Shown here one piece after another: positions 6,671-12,534 of a stretch of 13,050 nt of DNA. How positions within the stretch are numbered: position 1 is the stretch's first letter; each line of letters starts with the position of its first letter. A program made the translations under genes and the position numbers. The stretch lies in the NCBI GenBank assembly GCA_021819345.1, contig JAKARG010000033.1, positions 1 through 13,050 of the forward strand, written 5' to 3'. The DNA comes from Actinomycetes bacterium. GTDB lineage: Bacteria > Actinomycetota > Acidimicrobiia > Acidimicrobiales > Palsa-688. The notes below the pieces were generated by a model. It worked only from the letters and a program-made list of their open reading frames with translations, did not search any database and had not been told where the DNA came from.

Positions 6671-6952
6671 ATGTGGGGGAAGCGGAACCGAGTGACCGAG
6701 CGGGCCGGCGACCGGGAACGGCCGGACGACTGGGGAGCCTGCGAGTACCTGGACGACCGGGAGACCAGACCGCCGGGCGAGGGCCGGCCCGACGACTCGC
6801 TCGGATGGCGAGCGGCCCGCCACGGCCGGCCGCAGGACTGGCTGTCGCCGCCGCCCGGGCAAGCGGAGCGCAGCGCTCCCGAGGACATGGCCGGGCGAGG
6901 AGAGCCCGACGCCGCGGCCCCGCCGTCAGCCCCGGGCCCGCCTACGGCGTAG
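6671..6952 (+). CDS. Small hypothetical protein, 93 aa, hydrophilic, Arg/Asp/Pro-rich
   Basis: I do not recognise this gene. The 93-residue product starts M-W-G-K-R-N-R-V-T-E-R and is rich in Arg, Asp, Gly and Pro, with W residues spaced along it (W2, W21, and D-W-L-S near 71-74) and a Pro/Ala-rich C-terminus. It looks intrinsically disordered. Support for coding is a near-consensus promoter placing transcription start at the ATG, strong G/C bias at third codon positions, and that it fills a 355-bp gap otherwise without a gene. The last 27 bases overlap the 3' end of the convergent sdhB. The frame extends upstream to 6629, but that start would lie before the promoter. It could still be a chance open frame in GC-rich DNA. 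Confidence 0.5.
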   Translation: MWGKRNRVTERAGDRERPDDWGACEYLDDRETRPPGEGRPDDSLGWRAARHGRPQDWLSPPPGQAERSAPEDMAGRGEPDAAAPPSAPGPPTA

Positions 6953-7708
6953 GAGCCGGACGGGGTCGTAGCACACGTCGACCACCCGTTCTTTCATCGG
7001 GATGATCGCGTTGTCGGTGATCTTGATCCCTTCGGGGCAGACCTCCGTGCAGCACTTGGTGATGTTGCACAGCCCGAGCCCCCGTTCCTCCTGCATGAGG
7101 CGCCGACGGTCGAGCCCGTCGTTGGGGTGCATGTCGAGCTCTGCGTAACGGGCGAAGAACCGGGGACCCGAGAACGCCGGCTTGTTGTCGTCGTGGTCCC
7201 GGATCACGTGGCAGGTGTCCTGGCAGAGCCAGCACTCGATGCACTTGCGCATCTCCTGGGAGCGCTCGACGTCGACCTGCGCCATGCGGAACGGCGCGAC
7301 CGGCTGGTCCGCCGAGGGCTGGAAGGCTGGTACCTGCTCGGCCTTGCGGTAGTTGAACGACACGTCGGTCACCAGGTCCCGGATGACCGGGAAGGTGCGC
7401 AGGGGGGTGATGACTATCGGCACCCCTCGCTCGAAGGTGGACAGACGGGCCAGGCACATGAGCCGGGGGCGTCCGTCGAGCTCGGCCGAGCACGAGCCGC
7501 ACTTGCCCGCCTTGCAGTTCCAGCGGACCGCCAGGTCCCCGGCGAGGGTCGCCTGCACCCGGTGGACGACGTCGAGGACCACCTCCCCGTCCTGGGCTTC
7601 CACGGTGTAGTCGACCAGCCCCCCGCCTTTCGCATCGCCCCTCCAGATGCGCAGGGTCAGCTCCCGGGGAGCGAGAGCCTCCCCGGTGGCGCCCGCCGAG
7701 GTGCTCAA
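6926..7708 (-). CDS. sdhB: Succinate dehydrogenase iron-sulfur subunit
   Basis: This 260-aa subunit carries electrons from the flavoprotein to the membrane quinone site. The N-terminal ferredoxin domain has C-K-A-G-K-C-G-S-C-S for a [2Fe-2S] cluster, with a later cysteine in L-M-C-L-A. The C-terminal domain has C-I-E-C-W-L-C-Q-D-T-C-H and C-N-I-T-K-C-C-T-E-V-C-P-E, supplying the [4Fe-4S] and [3Fe-4S] ligands. It ends in a short Arg-rich tail. The start is read as TTG at 7708, which overlaps the sdhA stop as TTGA; no in-frame ATG or GTG lies upstream of the ferredoxin domain. It is the last gene of the sdhC-A-B operon, and its 3' end overlaps the small plus-strand gene ending at 6952. A fumarate-reductase direction cannot be excluded from sequence. 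Confidence 0.95.
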   Translation of the reverse strand: MSTSAGATGEALAPRELTLRIWRGDAKGGGLVDYTVEAQDGEVVLDVVHRVQATLAGDLAVRWNCKAGKCGSCSAELDGRPRLMCLARLSTFERGVPIVITPLRTFPVIRDLVTDVSFNYRKAEQVPAFQPSADQPVAPFRMAQVDVERSQEMRKCIECWLCQDTCHVIRDHDDNKPAFSGPRFFARYAELDMHPNDGLDRRRLMQEERGLGLCNITKCCTEVCPEGIKITDNAIIPMKERVVDVCYDPVRLLRRRRARG

Positions 7709-9513
7709 TGGTCCCCCTCGAGCAGCTCGGCGAGCTCGGGAGGTGGCTCGGGGAGGGGCTGGTGGCGGATGCCGAGGCCACCGTCGGGGAGCTGCTCGAC
7801 GATCACGTTGCGCTTGCCCCAGAAGTCGTGGTCGGTCATCGGGTAGTCGTCTCGGGTGTGGCCTCCCCGGCTCTCCTTGCGCTCGAGCGCGGCGAGGGCG
7901 ACCGCTTCGGACACGAGGAGCATGTTGCGCAGGTCGAGCGCCAGGTTCCACCCCGGGTTGTACTGGCGGTTCCCCTCCACCGACACGGTCTTGCTGCGCT
8001 CGGACAGGTCGTGGATCGTCTTCAGGGCGATCTGCATCTCGTGCTCCCGGCGGATGATCCCGACCAGGTCCTGCATCGCCTCTTGCAGCTCGTGGTGGAT
8101 CGAGTAGGGGTTCTCGCCGCCCTCGGTGTCGAAAGGAGCGAGCGCCCCGAGCGCAGCCGCGTCCACCTCGGCGTCGGCGACCGCCGGCCGGGCCGAGCCG
8201 AGAGCCGAGGCGTGGGCCGCAGCGGCCTCCCCCGCCCGCTTGCCGAAGACCAGCAGGTCCCCGAGCGAGTTGCCGCCGAGACGGTTGGCGCCGTGCATCC
8301 CACCGGCGACCTCGCCCGCGGCGTAGAGGCCCGGCACCCGGGAGGCGGCGGTGTCCGGGTCGACCTCCACCCCGCCCATCACGTAGTGGCAGGTCGGACC
8401 GATCTCCATCGGCTCGGCCGTGATGTCGACCTCAGCCAGCTCCTTGAACTGGTGGTACATCGACGGGAGGCGCTTTCTCACGTAGTCGGGGCTGCGCCGG
8501 CTCGCGATGTCGAGGAAGACCCCGCCGTGGGGCGAGCCGCGACCCTCCTTGATCTCGTTGTTGATCGCCCGGGCCACCTCGTCGCGGGGCAGCAGCTCGG
8601 GCGGGCGGCGGTTGTTGCGCTTGTCGTCGTACCAACGGTCCGCCTCGGCCTCGCTGTCGGCGGTCTCGGCCTTGAAGAACTCGGGGATGTAGTCGAACAT
8701 GAACCGGCGGCCCTCGGAGTTGCGCAGCACCCCTCCGTCGCCGCGGACCGACTCGGTCACGAGGATGCCCCGCACCGACGGGGGCCAGACCATGCCGGTC
8801 GGGTGGAACTGCACGAACTCCATGTTGAGCAGGGCCGCGCCGGCCCGCAGGGCGAGGGCGTGGCCGTCGCCGGTGTACTCCCAGGAGTTGGAGGTCACCT
8901 TCCAGGACTTGCCGATGCCACCGGTGGCGAGCACCACCGCCGGGGCCTCGAGCACGACGAAGCGGCCCGACTCCCTCCAGTAGGCGAAGGCGCCGGCGAT
9001 GCGGTCGCCGTCTCTCAACAGGTCGGTGACGGTGCACTCCATCAGCACGTCGATGCCGAGCGAAACGGTCCGCTGCTGGAGGGTCCGGATCATCTCGAGG
9101 CCGGTGCGGTCCCCGACATGGGCCAGGCGGGCGTAGCGGTGGCCACCGAAGTCCCGCTGGCTGATCAGCCCGTCGGCGGTGCGGTCGAACAGGGCGCCCC
9201 AGCTCTCGAGCTCCCAGACCCGCTCGGGCGCCTCCTTGGCGTGCAGCTCCGCCATCCGCCAGTGGTTGAGCAGCTTGCCGCCCCGCATCGTGTCGCGAAA
9301 GTGCACCTTCCAGTTGTCCTCGGGGTAGAGGTTGCCCATCGCTGCGGCGATCCCCCCCTCCGCCATCACCGTGTGGGCCTTGCCGAGGAGGCTCTTGCAG
9401 ACCACCGCCGTGCGGGCACCCGCCTCGTGCGCTGCGATCGCGGCCCGCAGCCCCGAACCGCCGGCGCCGATCACCACCACGTCGTAGCTGCGCCGCTCGT
9501 GCGAGGCGCTCAC
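7705..9513 (-). CDS. sdhA: Succinate dehydrogenase flavoprotein subunit
   Basis: This 602-aa catalytic subunit oxidises succinate to fumarate in the TCA cycle and respiratory chain. The FAD-binding G-A-G-G-S-G is at residues 16-21, and H47 in K-A-H-T-V-M-A-E-G-G-I is the expected covalent flavin attachment histidine. Later motifs include F-H-P-T-G-M, E-S-V-R-G-D-G-G, H-Y-V-M-G-G-V and N-R-L-G-G-N-S-L-G-D-L-L-V-F-G, which carry the dicarboxylate-binding and catalytic residues of the family. The start GTG at 9513 overlaps the sdhC stop (GTGA); another GTG two codons upstream is possible. The open frame continues far upstream but that part is the shadow of sdhC. The stop overlaps the sdhB TTG start, so A and B should be made in matched amounts. 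Confidence 0.97.
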   Translation of the reverse strand: MSASHERRSYDVVVIGAGGSGLRAAIAAHEAGARTAVVCKSLLGKAHTVMAEGGIAAAMGNLYPEDNWKVHFRDTMRGGKLLNHWRMAELHAKEAPERVWELESWGALFDRTADGLISQRDFGGHRYARLAHVGDRTGLEMIRTLQQRTVSLGIDVLMECTVTDLLRDGDRIAGAFAYWRESGRFVVLEAPAVVLATGGIGKSWKVTSNSWEYTGDGHALALRAGAALLNMEFVQFHPTGMVWPPSVRGILVTESVRGDGGVLRNSEGRRFMFDYIPEFFKAETADSEAEADRWYDDKRNNRRPPELLPRDEVARAINNEIKEGRGSPHGGVFLDIASRRSPDYVRKRLPSMYHQFKELAEVDITAEPMEIGPTCHYVMGGVEVDPDTAASRVPGLYAAGEVAGGMHGANRLGGNSLGDLLVFGKRAGEAAAAHASALGSARPAVADAEVDAAALGALAPFDTEGGENPYSIHHELQEAMQDLVGIIRREHEMQIALKTIHDLSERSKTVSVEGNRQYNPGWNLALDLRNMLLVSEAVALAALERKESRGGHTRDDYPMTDHDFWGKRNVIVEQLPDGGLGIRHQPLPEPPPELAELLEGDH

Positions 9514-10346
9514 ACCCACGCCCCATGGATGGTGCCGCTCGCCGCCAGGCGCACGTAGAGGTCGGTGAGCGCCACCCAGACCAGGCTCGCCCAGGCGAAC
9601 TGCATGTGACGGGCGTTGAACCAGCTCGCCACCCCCCACAGCTTGAAGCGCACCGGGTGGCGGGAGAAGTGCTTCAGGCGCCCGCCGACCAGATGTCGGC
9701 AGGAATGGCAGCCGAGGGAGTAGCACCAAAGCAGCGCCGCGTTGATGAGCAGGACGAAGGTGCCGACGCCGACGTGGCCCCACTGGCCCTGGTGGTTGCG
9801 GAAGGCGACGACCGCGTCGTAGGTGAGGATGGCGTTGAACACGAGGCCGGCGTAGAAGAAATAGCGGTGCACGTTCTGCAGGACCAGGGGGAAGCGGGTC
9901 TCGCCGCTGTAGCGGCGGTGCGGCTCGGCGACCGCGCACGCCGGTGGGGAGCGCCAGAAGGAGCGGTAATAGGTCCGGCGGTAGTAGTAGCAGGTGAGGC
10001 GGAACCCGAGGGGGAACACCAGGATCAGGATCGCCGGCGAGACCACCCACCAGTAGCCGAGCACGCTCAGGTGGGGCACGTTCACCCGCAGGTGGGTGTA
10101 GCTCTCCGAGGACAGGTGGCAGCCCGCCACGAGACAGGGGGAGTAGAACGGCGAGATGTAGGGCTCGTAGTAGTAGTCGGCGTTCCAGAGCGCAGCGATC
10201 GTCGCGTACACGACGAAGGCGCCGATCACCACCGCCGAGACCGCCGGTGCCCGCCACCACTGGTCCCGGCGCAGCGTCCGAGCCTCGATCGCAGCCCGGG
10301 GGCGCTCCTGCGGGCCCGCCGGCGCTGCCTCGGTTGGTGCGGCCAT
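9510..10346 (-). CDS. sdhC: Succinate dehydrogenase membrane anchor subunit (single polypeptide)
   Basis: This 278-aa membrane subunit anchors the dehydrogenase and would bind heme/quinone. After a polar N-terminus of about 30 residues there are five hydrophobic segments, near 34-53, 98-116, 159-180, 192-212 and 248-268. The Y-Y-Y-E-P-Y-I-S-P-F-Y-S-P-C motif (58-71) and the histidine-containing segments N-V-H-R-Y-F-F-Y and R-H-M-Q-F-A-W match the long single-subunit anchors of actinobacterial Sdh enzymes. The cysteine/histidine pattern L-G-C-H-S-C-R-H (211-218) is notable. There is no separate sdhD. It is first in the operon, with ATG at 10346 preceded by a G-rich stretch (GGGGGG, spacing only 3). 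Identification rests on the flanking sdhA/B and the motif; exact topology is estimated. Confidence 0.92.
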   Translation of the reverse strand: MAAPTEAAPAGPQERPRAAIEARTLRRDQWWRAPAVSAVVIGAFVVYATIAALWNADYYYEPYISPFYSPCLVAGCHLSSESYTHLRVNVPHLSVLGYWWVVSPAILILVFPLGFRLTCYYYRRTYYRSFWRSPPACAVAEPHRRYSGETRFPLVLQNVHRYFFYAGLVFNAILTYDAVVAFRNHQGQWGHVGVGTFVLLINAALLWCYSLGCHSCRHLVGGRLKHFSRHPVRFKLWGVASWFNARHMQFAWASLVWVALTDLYVRLAASGTIHGAWV

Positions 10347-10374
10347 CTTCCCCCCGATCCCGAACGACGCTTCG

Positions 10375-10380
10375 AAGCTA
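10375..10380 (-). promoter_or_regulatory. -10-like TAGCTT of the sdh operon
   Basis: TAGCTT on the minus strand fits TANNNT and lies 28 bases before the sdhC ATG. It overlaps a perfect 10-bp palindrome GCTTCGAAGC at 10369-10378, which could be an operator. No -35 consensus is visible. This lies in the 100-bp divergent gap shared with the LysR gene. Confidence 0.35.
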
Positions 10381-10413
10381 GCCCGGCAGCCGGCCGCCGT
10401 CCAGGATCGGCTA

Positions 10414-10430
10414 CCTCTTGTGTCCAGAGG
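10414..10430. promoter_or_regulatory. Candidate LysR-type operator (T-N11-A) between lysR and sdhC
   Basis: CCTCTTGTGTCCAGAGG is an inverted repeat, CCTCT-N7-AGAGG, and contains the T-N11-A spacing typical of LysR-family binding sites. It sits two bases before the LysR gene's own -10-like TAGCCT, where binding could give autorepression, and about 70 bases before the sdhC start, where it could control the operon. Function is inferred from position and symmetry. Confidence 0.4.
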
Positions 10431-10432
10431 CG

Positions 10433-10438
10433 TAGCCT
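10433..10438 (+). promoter_or_regulatory. -10-like TAGCCT before the LysR gene
   Basis: TAGCCT is followed after eight bases by the GTG start at 10447. There is no Shine-Dalgarno between them, so transcription would begin at or next to the start codon. Confidence 0.45.
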
Positions 10439-10446
10439 ATTCGAGC

Positions 10447-11463
10447 GTGCAGCTCCACCAGCTCCGCTACGTGGTCGCCCTCGCCGAGGAGGGCCAGTTC
10501 GTGAAGGCCGCCGGCCGGCTGAGGGTGGCACAGCCGTCGATCAGCGCCGCAGTCCGATCCCTGGAGGTGGAGCTCGGCGCCACCCTGTTCGACCGATCCC
10601 GTCACGGGGCCCTCCCGACGGCCGCCGGCGAGGCGTTCCTGCCCTGGGCCCGCCAGGCCCTGGCCGACTGCGACGCCGGGGTGGCGGCAGTAGAGGCGCT
10701 CGGGGGCCTGCAGCGGGGCCGGGTGACCCTCGGTGCGACACCGAGCCTCACCACCACCCTGCTGCCGGCGGTGGTCGCCGACTTCCGCCGGGCCCACCCG
10801 GGGGTCGAGCTCGTCGTCGACGAGGCCGGGTCGGGAGACCTCGTGGTCCGCCTGGAGGACAACCTGGTCGACGTCGCCCTCATCATCCTGCCCGTCGCCG
10901 GCAGCTGGCTCGACACCGAGGTGATCGGCGAGGAGGAGCTGGTCCTGGCGGTCCCGGCCGACCACGAGCTCGCCCGCCGGGACGAGGTGGCGGTGGCGGA
11001 GCTCCGAGACGTGGCGCTCGTCATGTTCCGGGTCGGCTACGACCTGCGGGAGGTGACCCTCGCTGCGTGCCACGGCGCCGGGTTCCGACCAGCCTTCGCG
11101 GTCGAGGGCCTGGAGATGGACGGCGTGCTCGCGATGGCCGCTGCGGGGGTCGGCGCCGCGGTCGTGCCGGCGTCGGCCCTGCCCGCCGCCGGAGCGCTCG
11201 TCGCGGTGCCCTTCGCCGGCCGGGAGCTGACCCGCCGGATCGGGTTGGCTCGGCGGCGGGACCGCACCGGCTCCTCCGCGGTGGGCGCGCTCGTCGAGCG
11301 GATCGAAGCGCACCTCGGCGCGGGGCACCCACCTGCAGGGCAGCGCAGCGCCGGCTCCGCCCCCGACCCGGCCGGCCGGGGCGGCCCGGAGCTGAGCCCT
11401 CAGCCCCGGGGCGCGAAGAGCGCCGGCCGACCCTCGCTGAAGGCCCGCACCGCCTCCAGCTGA
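10447..11463 (+). CDS. LysR-type transcriptional regulator
   Basis: This 338-aa DNA-binding regulator has an N-terminal winged helix-turn-helix (about 3-60) with the family pattern Q-L-R-Y-V-V-A-L-A-E-E-G-Q-F-V-K-A-A, then A-Q-P-S-I-S-A-A-V-R-S-L-E and L-F-D-R-S. A periplasmic-binding-protein-like effector domain runs from about 92 to 290, starting G-R-V-T-L-G-A-T-P-S. GTG at 10447 is chosen because V-Q-L-H-Q-L-R-Y is the usual LysR N-terminus and TAGCCT lies eight bases ahead. The frame extends nine codons upstream, into the candidate operator. The last 40 or so residues are a Pro/Gly/Arg-rich extension, and 64 bases overlap the convergent crotonase gene. It is divergent from the sdh operon, which is the natural candidate target along with itself. 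The effector is unknown. Confidence 0.93.
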   Translation: MQLHQLRYVVALAEEGQFVKAAGRLRVAQPSISAAVRSLEVELGATLFDRSRHGALPTAAGEAFLPWARQALADCDAGVAAVEALGGLQRGRVTLGATPSLTTTLLPAVVADFRRAHPGVELVVDEAGSGDLVVRLEDNLVDVALIILPVAGSWLDTEVIGEEELVLAVPADHELARRDEVAVAELRDVALVMFRVGYDLREVTLAACHGAGFRPAFAVEGLEMDGVLAMAAAGVGAAVVPASALPAAGALVAVPFAGRELTRRIGLARRRDRTGSSAVGALVERIEAHLGAGHPPAGQRSAGSAPDPAGRGGPELSPQPRGAKSAGRPSLKARTASS

Positions 11464-12218
11464 TCGGCACCGCCGATCAGCTCGGCCATCGCCGCCGACT
11501 CGGCGAGGTACTGGCCGGATCGCTCGGAGCCCAACGACCGGTCGAGCAGGGCCTTGGCCGACCTGACCGCCGACGGGCTCGACGCGGCGATCTGCGCAGC
11601 GAGGGCGAGGGCCTCGGCGCGCGGGTCGTCGGCGACCCTGGTCGCTAGGCCGAGCTCCACCGCCTCGGCGCCGGCGACCATGCGGCCGGTCCAGGTGAGC
11701 TCCTTGGCCACGTCGAGGCCGACGAGCCGGGGCAGCACCCAGGTGCCGGTCATGTCGGGGACGAGCCCCCAGCGGATCTCGAGCACCGACAGCTCGGCGT
11801 CGGGCGCCACGATGCGCAGGTCGGCGCCGAGGGCCAGCTGCAGACCGCCACCGAGCGCCACGCCGTGGATCGCAGCGATGCAGGGGACTGCGAGATCGGA
11901 CCAGCCCTGGACCGCCTGCTGGGCCAGGTTGGTGATCCGTCCCGGCAGGCGGGCCTCGATGCCGCCGGCTCCGCCCGGCAGGGCTGCTCCCGGCCGAGCG
12001 GACCGCAGCAGCGCCAGGTCCAAACCGGCGCAGAACGCCCGCCCCTCCCCCGACAGCACGACCGCGCGCAGCTCGCGATCGGCCGCGAGCGCCTCGGCGG
12101 CATCGGCGAGCGCCCGGAGGGAGGCCTCGTCCAAGGCGTTCAGCTTCTCCGGCCGGCAGAGGCGCACATCGGCCACTCCAGCGTCGATCGCGACCGTAAC
12201 CCGCTCGTCACCTCGCAC
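11400..12218 (-). CDS. Enoyl-CoA hydratase/isomerase (crotonase) family protein
   Basis: This 272-aa protein acts on an acyl-CoA, most likely in fatty-acid or related acyl-CoA catabolism. The oxyanion-hole segments are G-R-A-F-C-A-G-L-D-L (59-68) and H-G-V-A-L-G-G-G-L (118-126). E147 in L-E-I-R-W-G-L and D155 in V-P-D-M-T-G-T match the Glu/Asp pair of dienoyl-CoA isomerase-type members, but the extra aspartate such enzymes carry after G-G-G appears to be Q127, so hydratase versus isomerase activity is undecided. The W-V-L-P-R-L-V-G that follows is typical of the family. Start GTG at 12218 lies six bases after TAGGAT, a leaderless arrangement. The 3' end overlaps the convergent LysR gene. No other beta-oxidation gene is in the window. 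Confidence 0.93.
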   Translation of the reverse strand: MRGDERVTVAIDAGVADVRLCRPEKLNALDEASLRALADAAEALAADRELRAVVLSGEGRAFCAGLDLALLRSARPGAALPGGAGGIEARLPGRITNLAQQAVQGWSDLAVPCIAAIHGVALGGGLQLALGADLRIVAPDAELSVLEIRWGLVPDMTGTWVLPRLVGLDVAKELTWTGRMVAGAEAVELGLATRVADDPRAEALALAAQIAASSPSAVRSAKALLDRSLGSERSGQYLAESAAMAELIGGADQLEAVRAFSEGRPALFAPRG

Positions 12219-12224
12219 ACCGAG

Positions 12225-12230
12225 ATCCTA
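12225..12230 (-). promoter_or_regulatory. -10-like TAGGAT at leaderless distance from the crotonase start
   Basis: The minus strand reads TAGGAT, CTCGGT, then GTG at 12218. The six-base gap puts a predicted transcription start on the first base of the start codon. No -35 consensus is seen. Confidence 0.5.
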
Positions 12231-12315
12231 CAGGAACCACTGTGGCACATCCCGGCCCTCGAAGGTATTCCTACCGGCACATTGCGCGCGAATAGCGGTG
12301 CGAACAGGAGCTTCT

Positions 12316-12329
12316 CATTGAGAGCAATG
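12316..12329. promoter_or_regulatory. Palindrome CATTG-N4-CAATG
   Basis: CATTGAGAGCAATG is a perfect 5-bp inverted repeat with a 4-base spacer. It ends three bases before the CRP-like site, in the AT-richer part of the gap. It is a candidate operator for a second regulator, or a short hairpin. Confidence 0.4.
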
Positions 12330-12332
12330 TTG

Positions 12333-12348
12333 TGTGACACATGTCACG
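12333..12348. promoter_or_regulatory. CRP/FNR-family-like binding site
   Basis: TGTGACACATGTCACG matches TGTGA-N6-TCACA at nine of ten conserved positions, and its core GTGACA-CA-TGTCAC is a perfect palindrome. This is the pattern bound by CRP-type regulators, including actinobacterial cAMP receptor proteins. It lies about 187 bases before the secreted-protein start and 115 bases before the crotonase start. It is just upstream of the candidate plus-strand promoter, so it most likely acts on the secreted protein gene. Confidence 0.5.
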
Positions 12349-12359
12349 TTGATTAGGTT

Positions 12360-12388
12360 TTGATTCTCTAGCTTTCCGGCTGTAACGT
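12360..12388 (+). promoter_or_regulatory. Candidate promoter of the secreted repeat protein
   Basis: TTGATT (12360-12365), 17 bases, then TAACGT (12383-12388) gives a plausible -35/-10 pair with transcription start near 12395 and a leader of about 140 nt. An alternative -10, TAGCTT at 12369-12374, would centre the CRP-like site about 40 bases before the transcription start, the usual activator position. The two cannot be separated by eye. Confidence 0.4.
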
Positions 12389-12534
12389 CTGGCGCCGACA
12401 TCGAACAACGCGTCGGGTGACCGTCCTCAGAGACCGCCCGACTGCTTTCATGCCCGCCTCTCCGCCCTTCCCTTTCAGCGGAGAACTTCGCTCGCCGGCA
12501 TTCGGCGCGCCGAGACGAGAGGGAGACCGACCAG

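Larger units (their letters stand above)
12219..12534. other. 316-bp intergenic region, regulatory
   Basis: This gap separates the divergent crotonase gene and the secreted repeat protein gene. It is clearly less GC-rich in its middle (about 12310-12390) than anything else in the window. It holds the crotonase -10-like element, two palindromes (12316-12329 and 12333-12348), a candidate plus-strand promoter (12360-12388), and a leader of roughly 140 nt with inverted repeats. I see no convincing gene and no match to a riboswitch class I can recall. Confidence 0.7.

Noticed and set aside
7708..9558. 616-codon plus-strand open frame antisense to sdhA
   Set aside because: Long antisense frames are expected in high-GC genes. 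The translation is low-complexity and sdhA on the other strand is unmistakable.
9525..11648. 707-codon plus-strand open frame spanning sdhC and the LysR gene
   Set aside because: It crosses a promoter gap and two well-supported genes in the wrong frame or strand, and shows no recognisable domain.
12389..12534. c-di-AMP (ydaO-type) riboswitch upstream of the secreted protein
   Set aside because: The gene context would fit, but I could not find the conserved GGGG-A-C-C/GGGUGAAU-type core or the C-AGCUAACC-type 3' element in the leader.
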